Notes under the pieces: generated by a model | Database searches by the model: none | Seen by the model: only the letters and a program-made list of their open reading frames with translations | Told to the model about the DNA's origin: nothing | DNA from: Pseudomonadota bacterium | GTDB taxonomy: Bacteria; Pseudomonadota; Gammaproteobacteria; Burkholderiales; Burkholderiaceae_D | Length of the DNA stretch: 8,515 nt | Reading direction: 5' to 3' | Assembly: GCA_023416415.1 (NCBI GenBank) | Contig: JAEZHR010000390.1 | Location: 1-8,515 of the forward strand | In this document: piece after piece, positions 1 to 6,202 of the stretch | Position numbering within the stretch: the stretch's first letter is position 1 | Layout: the number at the start of each line of letters is the position of its first letter | Program-made: the position numbers and the translations under genes

Positions 1-470
1 CGCTGGAGCCGCTGATCAATGCCATCGGTTTCGCATCGAAGGTGGCATCGGACAAGACCGGCGTTGCCTCGGCCGTGAAGATGTGTCGCAGCGTGATGAT
101 CAAGGGCCTGGAAGCGATGGTGATCGAAAGCTTCACGACCGCACGTGCCTACGGCGTGGAAAATGAAGTGCTCGCCTCGCTGTACGAAACCTTCCCCGGC
201 ATCGACTGGGAAAAGCAGGGCGCCTACTTCTTCCAGCGCGTCATCGAGCACGGCCGTCGCCGTTCCGAGGAAGTGCGCGAAGTGGCGCAGACCGTGCGCG
301 AAGCCGGCATGGAGCCGTGGTCGGCATCCGGTACTGCCGAGCGCCAGGCCTGGGTGGCCGATCTCGCCGATGCCGGCGTGTTCGGACGCAAAGGCACGAA
401 GGACTTCGCGCGCAGCCCGGACTGGCGCACCGAAGCCGATCGCATTCTCAACACCTTGAAAAAGAACTGA
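1..470 (+). CDS. DUF1932-type NAD(P)-dependent dehydrogenase, C-terminal part (5' end outside window)
   Basis: The reading frame is open from the first complete codon (position 3) to TGA at 468-470, giving 155 visible residues. The N-terminal Rossmann domain must lie upstream, because enzymes of this type are usually about 300 residues. The visible part resembles the all-helical C-terminal domain (DUF1932) of beta-hydroxyacid / 6-phosphogluconate dehydrogenase-like proteins. A Gly-Val-Ala-Ser-Ala-Val-Lys-Met stretch at fragment residues 20-27 sits where this superfamily has its Gly-rich motif ending in the catalytic lysine (here Lys26, nt 78-80). The rest is helical and charged, ending in a basic tail. 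It ends 3 nt before ligI, so it is almost certainly co-transcribed with the PCA 4,5-cleavage genes. Its substrate is unknown. A role in handling a hydroxy- or oxo-acid intermediate or by-product is inferred from position only. A GTG at 42 could be read as a start, but homologous sequence continues upstream of it, so I treat the gene as partial. Confidence 0.8.
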   Translation, partial: LEPLINAIGFASKVASDKTGVASAVKMCRSVMIKGLEAMVIESFTTARAYGVENEVLASLYETFPGIDWEKQGAYFFQRVIEHGRRRSEEVREVAQTVREAGMEPWSASGTAERQAWVADLADAGVFGRKGTKDFARSPDWRTEADRILNTLKKN

Positions 471-473
471 ACC

Positions 474-1388
474 ATGGAATTCACCAAGACTCCCGGCTGG
501 CTCGACTGGTATCAGGGCCCGACCAAGCCCCGCTTCAAGCTGCCGGAAGGCGCGGTTGACGCGCATTGCCACGTGTTCGGCCCCGGCGCCGAATTCCCGT
601 TTGCGCCGGAGCGCAAGTACACGCCCTGCGATGCCAGCAAGCAGCAGCTGTTTGCCCTGCGCGACCACCTCGGCTTCGCGCGCAACGTGATCGTGCAGGC
701 GACCTGCCACGGTGCGGACAACCGCGCGATGGTCGACGCCTGCCTGGCTTCGAACGGCAAGGCACGCGGCGTGGCCACGGTTCGTCGCAGCATCACCGAT
801 GAAGAGCTGCAGCAACTGCACGACGCCGGCGTGCGCGGCGTGCGCTTCAACTTCGTCAAGCGCCTGGTCGACTTCACGCCCAAGGACGAGCTGATGGAAA
901 TCGCCGGCCGCATCGCCAAGCTCGGCTGGCACGTGGTCATCTACTTCGAAGCGCAGGATCTGCCCGAGCTGTGGGACTTCTTCACCGCGCTGCCCACGAC
1001 CGTGGTGGTCGATCACATGGGCCGCCCGGACGTCACCAAGCCGGTCGATGGTCCCGAGTTCGAGCTGTTCCTGAAGTTCATGCGCGAGCACAAGAATGTC
1101 TGGAGCAAGGTCAGCTGCCCGGAGCGTCTGTCGGTGAGCGGCCCCAAGGCCCTCGACGGCGAGCAGAACGCCTACCGGGACGTGGTGCCGTTCGCGCGGC
1201 GCGTGGTCGAGGAATTCCCGGATCGCGTGCTGTGGGGAACCGACTGGCCGCATCCGAACCTCAAAGATCACATGCCGGACGACGGCCTGCTGGTCGATTT
1301 CATTCCCCACATCGCACCGACGGTCGAACTGCAGAAGAAGCTGCTGGTCGACAATCCGATGCGTCTGTACTGGCCCGAGGAGGTATAA
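474..1388 (+). CDS. ligI: 2-pyrone-4,6-dicarboxylate (PDC) hydrolase, LigI/PmdD
   Basis: This is a 304-residue amidohydrolase-superfamily protein that hydrolyses the lactone PDC to 4-oxalomesaconate (EC 3.1.1.57), the third step of PCA 4,5-cleavage. It is cytoplasmic, with no signal peptide. Residues described for Sphingobium LigI can be placed: His31 and His33 in the Asp-Ala-His-Cys-His motif, Tyr49, Arg124 and Arg130 (substrate carboxylate binding), Tyr157, His181 and Arg184 in an Asp-His-Met-Gly-Arg-Pro motif, and Asp257 in Trp-Gly-Thr-Asp-Trp-Pro-His. LigI is known as a superfamily member that works without a divalent metal, and its length fits the family. The ATG at 474 follows the previous stop by 3 nt with only a weak A-rich ribosome binding site, which suggests translational coupling. 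The stop is 2 nt before ligA. The pmdD-A-B-C order matches Comamonas-type clusters, where this gene is called pmdD. Confidence 0.95.
   Translation: MEFTKTPGWLDWYQGPTKPRFKLPEGAVDAHCHVFGPGAEFPFAPERKYTPCDASKQQLFALRDHLGFARNVIVQATCHGADNRAMVDACLASNGKARGVATVRRSITDEELQQLHDAGVRGVRFNFVKRLVDFTPKDELMEIAGRIAKLGWHVVIYFEAQDLPELWDFFTALPTTVVVDHMGRPDVTKPVDGPEFELFLKFMREHKNVWSKVSCPERLSVSGPKALDGEQNAYRDVVPFARRVVEEFPDRVLWGTDWPHPNLKDHMPDDGLLVDFIPHIAPTVELQKKLLVDNPMRLYWPEEV
1377..1383 (+). promoter_or_regulatory. Strong Shine-Dalgarno sequence of ligA
   Basis: GAGGAGG lies 7 nt before the ATG at 1391, inside the last codons of ligI. It fixes the ligA start at 1391, although the same frame stays open far upstream (to 971). 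It also suggests efficient re-initiation on the dioxygenase genes within the operon. Confidence 0.85.
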
Positions 1389-1390
1389 GC

Positions 1391-1825
1391 ATGGCGCTGG
1401 AAAAACCGTACGAGGACGTGCCTGGCACGATCATTTTCGATGCCGATCAATCGCGCAAGGGCTACTGGCTGAACCAGTTCTGCATGTCGCTGATGAAGGC
1501 CGAGAACCGCGAGCGCTTCAAGGCGAACGAGCGCGCCTATCTGGATGAATGGCCGATGACGGAAGAGCAGAAGGAAGCCGTGCTGGCGCGTGACCTGAAC
1601 TGGTGCATGCGTCTGGGCGGCAACATCTACTTCCTCGCCAAGATCGGCGCAACCGATGGCAAGAGCTTCCAGCAGATGGCCGGCAGCATGACCGGCATGA
1701 CCGAGGAAGAGTACCGCGCGATGATGCTGGCCGGCGGCCGTTCGGCTGAAGGCAATCGTTACGTCGGTGAAGACGGCGATGCGCAGGCGCACCGCCAGCC
1801 GCAGGGTCAACAAGGGAACAAGTGA
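1391..1825 (+). CDS. ligA: Protocatechuate 4,5-dioxygenase alpha (small) subunit, LigA/PmdA
   Basis: This 144-residue protein is the small subunit of the extradiol PCA 4,5-dioxygenase (EC 1.13.11.8), which with LigB cleaves PCA to CHMS. The family's helical fold is visible: an N-terminal Pro-Gly-Thr-Ile-Ile-Phe-Asp segment (residues 11-17), a helix around Gly24-Tyr-Trp-Leu-Asn-Gln-Phe, a charged helix at residues 36-52, and a conserved core at about 67-86 (Arg-Asp-Leu-Asn-Trp ... Gly-Gly-Asn-Ile-Tyr-Phe-Leu-Ala-Lys). A Met-Thr-Glu-Glu-Glu-Tyr segment follows near residues 103-108. The last 15 or so residues are a polar Gln/Gly-rich tail. The subunit carries no iron ligands itself and closes over the active site of the beta subunit. 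The start at 1391 is set by a GAGGAGG site and by homology. The gene ends 1 nt before ligB. The symbol ligA here means the lignin-degradation gene, not DNA ligase. Confidence 0.95.
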   Translation: MALEKPYEDVPGTIIFDADQSRKGYWLNQFCMSLMKAENRERFKANERAYLDEWPMTEEQKEAVLARDLNWCMRLGGNIYFLAKIGATDGKSFQQMAGSMTGMTEEEYRAMMLAGGRSAEGNRYVGEDGDAQAHRQPQGQQGNK

Positions 1826-1826
1826 C

Positions 1827-2681
1827 ATGGCACGCATTACCGCATCCGTATATACCTCGCATGTGCCGGCCATCGGCGCCGCGATCGACCTGAAGAAGAC
1901 CGGCGAGGCCTACTGGCAGCCGCTGTTTGCCGGCTACGAGCCGTCCAAGCAGTGGATGAAGGACAACACGCCTGACGTGATCTTCCTGGTCTACAACGAC
2001 CACGCGACGGCCTTCTCGCTGGACCTCATTCCGACGTTTGCCATCGGCACGGCAGCCGAATACCAGCCGGCCGACGAGGGCTGGGGCCCGCGTCCGGTGC
2101 CCAAGGTCATCGGTCATCCGGAGCTGGCCTCGCATATCGCCCAAAGCGTGATCCAGCAGGATTTCGACCTCACCATCGTCAACAAGATGGACGTCGACCA
2201 CGGCCTTACCGTGCCGCTGTCGCTGATGTGCGGCGAGCCGCAGGCTTGGCCCTGCCCGGTGATCCCGTTCGCGGTCAACGTCGTGCAGTACCCGGTGCCG
2301 TCGGGCCGCCGCTGCTTCCAGCTTGGCCAGGCGATCCGCAAGGCAATCGAGTCCTTCGATCAGGACCTGAAGGTCCAGATCTGGGGCACGGGCGGCATGA
2401 GCCACCAGCTGCAGGGCCCGCGCGCGGGTCTGATCAACCGCGAGTGGGACAACGCTTTCCTCGACAAGCTGATCGCTGACCCCGAAGCCGCAGCCAGCAT
2501 TCCGCACATCGACTACGTGCGCGAAGCCGGTTCGGAAGGCATCGAACTGGTGATGTGGCTGATCGCGCGCGGCGCGATGAGCGATGTTGCCGGCGGCCCG
2601 AAACCCACCCTGAAGCATCGCTTCTACCACGTCCCCGCGTCCAACACGGCCGTCGGGCATCTGATCCTGGAGAACAACTAA
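1827..2681 (+). CDS. ligB: Protocatechuate 4,5-dioxygenase beta (catalytic) subunit, LigB/PmdB
   Basis: This 284-residue class III extradiol dioxygenase (LigB superfamily) is the Fe(II)-binding catalytic subunit that cleaves the C4-C5 bond of PCA. Iron ligands can be assigned by comparison with Sphingobium LigB (His12, His61, Glu242): here His12 (Thr-Ser-His-Val-Pro), His59 (Tyr-Asn-Asp-His-Ala) and Glu240 (Gly-Ile-Glu-Leu-Val). The catalytic base equivalent to His195 is His193 in Gly-Gly-Met-Ser-His-Gln, and His125 in Asp-Val-Asp-His-Gly matches another active-site histidine. The constant offset of two residues indicates a short deletion near the N-terminus relative to LigB. The frame is open from 1767, but the ATG at 1827 is chosen because it gives the conserved N-terminus (Met-Ala-Arg-Ile-Thr-Ala), lies 1 nt after the ligA stop, and has an AAGGGA site upstream (1812-1817). 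The two subunits are separate genes, not fused as in some gallate or actinobacterial enzymes. Confidence 0.96.
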   Translation: MARITASVYTSHVPAIGAAIDLKKTGEAYWQPLFAGYEPSKQWMKDNTPDVIFLVYNDHATAFSLDLIPTFAIGTAAEYQPADEGWGPRPVPKVIGHPELASHIAQSVIQQDFDLTIVNKMDVDHGLTVPLSLMCGEPQAWPCPVIPFAVNVVQYPVPSGRRCFQLGQAIRKAIESFDQDLKVQIWGTGGMSHQLQGPRAGLINREWDNAFLDKLIADPEAAASIPHIDYVREAGSEGIELVMWLIARGAMSDVAGGPKPTLKHRFYHVPASNTAVGHLILENN

Positions 2682-2682
2682 C

Positions 2683-3639
2683 ATGAGCAAAACAATCAAG
2701 GTCGCGCTGGCAGGTGCCGGCGCCTTCGGCATCAAGCACCTGGACGGCATCAAGAACATCGACGGCGTGGAAGTCGTCTCGCTGATCGGACGTGACGTGG
2801 CCAAGACCAAGGAAGTCGCCGACAAGTACAACGTCGCTCACGTTACCAACGACCTGAACGAAACGCTGAAGCTCAAGGAAGTCGACGCAGTCATCCTCTG
2901 CACCCCGACCCAGATGCACGCTGCGCAGGCCAAGGCCTGCCTCGAAGCCGGCAAGCATGTGCAGGTCGAGATTCTGCTGTGCGACGTGCTCAAGGAAGGC
3001 GAGGAAGTCGTCGAGCTGCAGAAGAAGACCGGCCTGGTCGCCATGTGCGGCCACACCCGCCGCTTCAACCCCAGTCACCAGTGGGTGCACAAGAAGATTC
3101 AGGCCGGCGAGTTCAACATCCAGCAGATGGATGTGCAGACCTACTTCTTCCGCCGCACCAACATGAACGCGCTCGGCCAGCCGCGCAGCTGGACCGACCA
3201 CCTGCTGTGGCACCACGCCGCGCACACGGTCGATCTGTTCGCCTACCAGTGCGGCAGCCCGATCGTGAAGGCCAACGCCATCCAGGGCCCGATCCATCCA
3301 GAACTGGGCATCGCGATGGACATGAGCATCCAGCTCAAGGCTGCCAACGGCGCGATCTGCACGCTGAGCCTTTCGTTCAACAACGACGGTCCGCTCGGCA
3401 CCTTCTTCCGTTACATCGGCGACACCGGCACCTACATCGCGCGTTATGACGATCTGTTCACTGGCAAGGATGAAAAGATCGACGTCTCGAAGGTGGATGT
3501 GTCGATGAACGGCATCGAACTGCAGGACCGCGAGTTCTTTGCCGCCATCCGCGAAGGCCGCGAGCCGAACAGCAGCGTGGCGCAGGTGCTGCCTTGCTAT
3601 CAGGTGCTGGATCAGCTGGAAAAGCAGCTGGCCGCTTAA
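2683..3639 (+). CDS. ligC: 4-carboxy-2-hydroxymuconate-6-semialdehyde (CHMS) dehydrogenase, LigC/PmdC
   Basis: This 318-residue Gfo/Idh/MocA-family oxidoreductase uses NAD(P)+ to oxidise the hemiacetal form of CHMS to PDC (EC 1.1.1.312), linking LigAB to LigI. The N-terminal Rossmann fold has Gly11-Ala-Gly-Ala-Phe-Gly16. An Ile-Leu-Cys-Thr-Pro-Thr segment (71-76) lies where the family contacts the cofactor. The C-terminal domain holds features I recognise from LigC: Gly-His-Thr-Arg-Arg-Phe-Asn-Pro (123-130), Arg-Ser-Trp-Thr-Asp-His-Leu-Leu-Trp-His-His (168-178), and His181-Thr-Val-Asp184, the likely catalytic His/Asp region. At residues 96-98, where the wider family has Glu-Lys-Pro, this protein has Glu-Ile-Leu. 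The gene starts 1 nt after ligB, with GGAG at 2669-2672 inside the ligB end. It is the last gene of the packed operon, followed by a 313-nt gap. Confidence 0.95.
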   Translation: MSKTIKVALAGAGAFGIKHLDGIKNIDGVEVVSLIGRDVAKTKEVADKYNVAHVTNDLNETLKLKEVDAVILCTPTQMHAAQAKACLEAGKHVQVEILLCDVLKEGEEVVELQKKTGLVAMCGHTRRFNPSHQWVHKKIQAGEFNIQQMDVQTYFFRRTNMNALGQPRSWTDHLLWHHAAHTVDLFAYQCGSPIVKANAIQGPIHPELGIAMDMSIQLKAANGAICTLSLSFNNDGPLGTFFRYIGDTGTYIARYDDLFTGKDEKIDVSKVDVSMNGIELQDREFFAAIREGREPNSSVAQVLPCYQVLDQLEKQLAA

Positions 3640-3660
3640 GGGCTGCCGCAGCTTTGGTTT
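3639..3660 (+). terminator. Weak candidate terminator directly after ligC
   Basis: GCTG-CCG-CAGC (3642-3652) can be extended by two G-T pairs and one A-T pair to 3639-3655, and is followed by TTTGGTTT (3653-3660). It overlaps the ligC stop codon. The stem is short and the T tract is interrupted, so it could at most be a weak intrinsic terminator. Confidence 0.25.
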
Positions 3661-3908
3661 GCGCGAGGGAAGGGAGCTTGGCGGACGCTTCCGCGAGACG
3701 TCGCCGTCCGGCGGCAGTTTCGCCTTCGCGGCAAGGCCGGCTGATGACGGTCGGGCCGCGGATTGCATTCGCCGGGGTTGACGGCCACGCCCTTCAGGCG
3801 CGAATCCATCCATTGCCTCGACAGAGGCACTCGTGAGCTGAAGCCCCCTGCGCAAGGCTGGCAATGCTGGCAACGCACCGCTCTTCAGATCTCACTCTCT
3901 CCGACACA

Positions 3909-3939
3909 GCGGCTCCTTCGGCAGGAGCCGCATTTATTT
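3909..3939 (+). terminator. Perfect 9-bp hairpin followed by an AT-rich tract, upstream of the aldo/keto reductase
   Basis: The left arm GCGGCTCCT (3909-3917) pairs perfectly with AGGAGCCGC (3923-3931) around a 5-nt TCGGC loop. ATTTATTT (3932-3939) follows, the layout of an intrinsic terminator with an imperfect T tract. It could end transcripts running out of the lig operon. It lies only 9 nt before the Shine-Dalgarno of the next gene, so it could also attenuate that gene. Whether it terminates is inference from layout. Confidence 0.5.
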
Positions 3940-3940
3940 C

Positions 3941-3945
3941 AGGAG
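3941..3945 (+). promoter_or_regulatory. Shine-Dalgarno of the aldo/keto reductase gene
   Basis: AGGAG lies 7 nt before the ATG at 3953 and fixes that start. The surrounding AGGAGCC (3941-3947) is identical to part of the right arm of the upstream hairpin (3923-3929), so it could pair instead with the left arm GGCTCCT (3911-3917). Confidence 0.75.
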
Positions 3946-3952
3946 CCATCCC

Positions 3953-4963
3953 ATGCAACAACGATCCCTCGGCCCCTTTCAGGTCAGTGCCATCGGCCTC
4001 GGCTGCATGAATCTCAGTCATGCCTACGGCGCACCTCCGGCTGAAGCCGACGCCGAGCGCGTGCTGCTGCGTGCGCTCGATCTCGGCATCACCCATTTCG
4101 ATACCGCAGCCCTGTACGGCTTCGGCGCCAATGAAACGATGCTGGGCAAGGTGCTCTCGAAGCACCGTTCGCGCTTCACGCTTGCCTCGAAGTGCGCAAT
4201 GACCGGCGTGCGCGGCGAGGATGGCGTGGTGCGCCGCGTGATCGACGGTCGCCCGGAAGTGCTCAAGCGTACCTGCGAAGAGGCGCTCAAGCGCCTGCAG
4301 ACGGACGTCATCGACCTGTATTACCTGCACCGCTGGGACAAGAAGGTTCCCATCGAGGACAGCATGGGCGCGATGGCTGAGCTGGTGAAGGAAGGAAAGA
4401 TCCGCACCATCGGCCTGTCGGAAGTCTCGGCACAGACCTTGCGCCGCGCGCACGCCGTGCATCCGGTCGCCGCCGTCCAGACCGAGTATTCGCTGTGGAC
4501 GCGCAACCCCGAGATCGCCGTGCTCGACGCCTGCCGCGAACTGGGCGTGAGCTTCGTCGCCTTCAGTCCGGTGGCACGCGGTTTCCTCACCGGTGCATTG
4601 CGCTCGCAGGCAGATGTCGACGCCTTCGATGCCAAGGACATCCGGCGTGCCATGCCGCGCTTCACGGCCGCACACTTCCCCGCCAACCTGCGCCTGCTCG
4701 ATGCTTACTTCGCGCTGGCAAAGGAAGCCGGCATCACACCGGCGCAGCTCGCGTTGGCCTGGCTGCTGCACAAGGGCGAGGACATCCTGCCGATTCCGGG
4801 CACGACCAGCGTGGTCCATCTGGAGGAGGACGTGAAGGCGGCCGAAGTCAGGCTGGCGGCCGACGTGGTCGCGCGCGTGGAGGCAATCGTCAACCAGCAG
4901 ACCGTCAGCGGCAACCGGTATGCGGAGCAGTCGCGCACGGAAGTGGACACGGAGGAGTTCTAG
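3953..4963 (+). CDS. Aldo/keto reductase
   Basis: This 336-residue cytoplasmic aldo/keto reductase has a (beta/alpha)8 barrel and is predicted to use NADP(H). The catalytic tetrad is complete: Asp50 and Tyr55 in Phe-Asp-Thr-Ala-Ala-Leu-Tyr-Gly, Lys80 in Leu-Ala-Ser-Lys, and His126 in Leu-Tyr-Tyr-Leu-His-Arg. The C-terminal cofactor-binding stretch Ile-Pro-Gly-Thr-Thr-Ser lies near residues 282-287. Its length fits the bacterial branch often annotated simply as aldo/keto reductase or oxidoreductase, and I cannot assign a specific member. It would reduce an aldehyde or ketone to an alcohol. An aromatic aldehyde or ring-cleavage semialdehyde is a possible substrate because it follows the PCA genes, but this is a guess from context. 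It is separated from ligC by 313 nt and a terminator-like hairpin, so it is probably its own transcription unit. Confidence 0.9.
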   Translation: MQQRSLGPFQVSAIGLGCMNLSHAYGAPPAEADAERVLLRALDLGITHFDTAALYGFGANETMLGKVLSKHRSRFTLASKCAMTGVRGEDGVVRRVIDGRPEVLKRTCEEALKRLQTDVIDLYYLHRWDKKVPIEDSMGAMAELVKEGKIRTIGLSEVSAQTLRRAHAVHPVAAVQTEYSLWTRNPEIAVLDACRELGVSFVAFSPVARGFLTGALRSQADVDAFDAKDIRRAMPRFTAAHFPANLRLLDAYFALAKEAGITPAQLALAWLLHKGEDILPIPGTTSVVHLEEDVKAAEVRLAADVVARVEAIVNQQTVSGNRYAEQSRTEVDTEEF

Positions 4964-4982
4964 CAGGCCGGGTATCCTGTCA

Positions 4983-4996
4983 CGCCCGCGCGGGCG
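4983..4996. repeat. 14-bp perfect GC palindrome after the aldo/keto reductase gene
   Basis: CGCCCGCGCGGGCG reads the same on both strands and lies 20 nt after the reductase stop. As RNA it could form a short stem with a tight loop. No T tract follows on either side, so I do not call it an intrinsic terminator. It may be a protein-binding site, an mRNA-end hairpin, or chance in GC-rich DNA. Confidence 0.35.
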
Positions 4997-5161
4997 GAAG
5001 CGGCGGATGGCATGCATGAGCGCCGCCGCACTTCGAACGATGCCGGGTTCCGCCTTGCATCGGGACAGTGGCGCGCTCCCGAGCCGCAGGCGCCGTGGAC
5101 AGGCATCTTGTGCAGTTTTCCGGTTTCCTGAGGGCGGGCAGGTGCCTGCGCGGGAGCGACA

Positions 5162-5171
5162 ATTTCGAAAT
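5162..5171. promoter_or_regulatory. ATTTCGAAAT palindrome upstream of the AEC permease gene
   Basis: This is a perfect 10-bp AT-rich palindrome in otherwise GC-rich DNA, ending 57 nt before the permease ATG. The core ATTTCGAA recurs at 6216-6223, upstream of the substrate-binding protein gene. It may be an operator; no regulator can be assigned. Confidence 0.3.
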
Positions 5172-5180
5172 CAAACCGCT

Positions 5181-5198
5181 CGGCCCGACCGCGGGCCG
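5181..5198. repeat. 7-bp inverted repeat in the permease leader
   Basis: CGGCCCG (5181-5187) and CGGGCCG (5192-5198) flank a 4-nt loop. A run of eight A residues (5205-5212) follows, 16 nt before the permease ATG. On the + strand this is not a terminator, because the tract is A rather than T. It could form a hairpin in the 5' leader of the permease mRNA. Confidence 0.35.
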
Positions 5199-5228
5199 CG
5201 CGCCAAAAAAAACTATCGGCGCACTTTC

Positions 5229-6182
5229 ATGCTCCACATTCTCTCCATTACCGCCCCCGTCTTTCTCCTGATCGCACTCGGTTACCTCGCCGTCCGCACG
5301 TCCTTCTTCCCGCGCGCCGACCTGCGCGTGCTCGGCTTCTTCGTCATCAATATCGCTTTGCCGGCGTTGCTGTTCAAGGCCCTGTCCACGCGCTCCTTCG
5401 GCGAGATCATCAATCCGGGCTTCCTGCTCGCCTATGGCGCCGGATCGCTGATCACCTTCGGCGTGGTGGTGCTGCTTGCGCGCCGGTTGCGCGGGCGCAC
5501 GCTGCAGCAGAGCGCCATCATCGGCATGGGGGCTGCGATGTCGAACAGCGCCTTCATCGGTTTGCCGGTCGCGCTGCAGGTGCTGGGACCGACTGCGTCG
5601 GTGGTGGTGGCGCTGACGCTCCTGGTCGAAAACCTGTTGATGATGCCGCTGGTGTTTGCACTGGCTGACGGCAGCGCAGGCGGGCAGGGGGTCGCGTCGG
5701 TGGTGCGCGCGACTTTCGCCCGGCTGGCGAAGAATCCGCTGATCATTGCCATCGTGTTCGGCTTTGCCGCGTCGCTGGCGGGCCTGTCGCTGCCGCAGCC
5801 TATATTCCGTGCGGTCGACATGCTGGCCATGACTTCGGCCGCGGTCGCATTGTTCGTCATCGGCGGCAATCTGGCGGGCGCAAGCGTGAAGGGCACGCGC
5901 GGAGACATCGCTCTGATCACGATCGGCAAGCTGGGACTGCATCCGCTGGTCGTGGCCGCGGCGGTGCTGCTGGTGCCGGGCATCGATCCGACGCTGCAGG
6001 CTGCCGCCATTCTGTTCGCCAGCCTGCCCATGCTGTCCATCTACGGCATCATCGGCCAGCGTTACGGGCAGGAGCAGATGGCGTCCGGCGCTCTGGTCGT
6101 GGCCACGCTGGCTTCCTTCCTGACGATCTCGGCCGTGATCGGGGCGCTGACGGCGCTGGGAATGCTCGTGCCCCTGCGCTGA
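5229..6182 (+). CDS. AEC (auxin efflux carrier) family transporter
   Basis: This 317-residue inner-membrane protein has about ten hydrophobic segments, near residues 5-24, 34-53, 64-85, 95-118, 122-146, 168-188, 196-216, 226-249, 256-276 and 285-313. The more polar loop at 147-167 divides it into two five-helix halves, as in AEC permeases. Family-type signatures are Asn41-Ile-Ala-Leu-Pro45 with Phe49 in helix 2 and Asn106-Ser-Ala-Phe-Ile-Gly-Leu-Pro113 in helix 4. AEC proteins are secondary carriers, and bacterial members include malonate and malate transporters, so an organic or aromatic acid is a plausible substrate; direction and substrate cannot be read here. The frame is open from 4920, but the upstream part is Arg-rich and not protein-like, whereas the ATG at 5229 starts the first membrane helix. 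The ribosome binding site is weak; only the A8 tract at 5205-5212 stands out. Confidence 0.88.
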   Translation: MLHILSITAPVFLLIALGYLAVRTSFFPRADLRVLGFFVINIALPALLFKALSTRSFGEIINPGFLLAYGAGSLITFGVVVLLARRLRGRTLQQSAIIGMGAAMSNSAFIGLPVALQVLGPTASVVVALTLLVENLLMMPLVFALADGSAGGQGVASVVRATFARLAKNPLIIAIVFGFAASLAGLSLPQPIFRAVDMLAMTSAAVALFVIGGNLAGASVKGTRGDIALITIGKLGLHPLVVAAAVLLVPGIDPTLQAAAILFASLPMLSIYGIIGQRYGQEQMASGALVVATLASFLTISAVIGALTALGMLVPLR

Positions 6183-6202
6183 AACCGCGGCACATACTGA
6201 AT

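Larger units (their letters stand above)
3640..3952 (+). other. Non-coding gap between ligC and the aldo/keto reductase gene
   Basis: I find no credible gene in these 313 nt; the short frames present lack ribosome binding sites and protein-like composition. The gap contains several short inverted repeats: 3639-3655 (see terminator entry), GCGGA-CGCT-TCCGC at 3681-3694, a GTCGCC/GGCGGC stem at 3700-3715 with one G-T pair, TGCCTC-GACA-GAGGCA at 3814-3829, and the strong stem at 3909-3931. A near-perfect tandem repeat, GCTGGCAA-T-GCTGGCAA, lies at 3857-3873. A TTGACG hexamer at 3779-3784 resembles a -35 box, but no convincing -10 follows at the right distance. The hairpin-rich content fits an operon boundary. 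Confidence 0.6.

Noticed and set aside
971..1390. Upstream extension of the ligA frame to 971
   Set aside because: The extension lies inside ligI, is not protein-like, and a strong GAGGAGG places the start at 1391.
1767..1826. Upstream extension of the ligB frame to 1767
   Set aside because: The conserved LigB N-terminus begins at 1827, one base after the ligA stop; the extra 20 residues are basic and lie inside ligA.
1518..3873. Long antisense open frames (437 residues at 1518-2831 and 479 residues at 2434-3873, - strand)
   Set aside because: They run across several intact lig genes, have Arg/His/Ala-rich, low-complexity composition and no recognisable motifs, and are expected shadows of GC-rich coding DNA.
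3794..5017. 407-residue antisense frame opposite the aldo/keto reductase
   Set aside because: The + strand encodes an enzyme with a full catalytic tetrad; the - strand product has no domain features and no ribosome binding site that I can see.
5181..5212. Hairpin plus A8 tract as a terminator
   Set aside because: On the + strand the tract is A, not T, and on the - strand the T tract comes before the stem, so neither strand has the required order.
4920..5228. Upstream extension of the AEC permease frame to 4920
   Set aside because: It adds about 100 Arg/Ser-rich residues before the first membrane helix and overlaps the end of the reductase gene.
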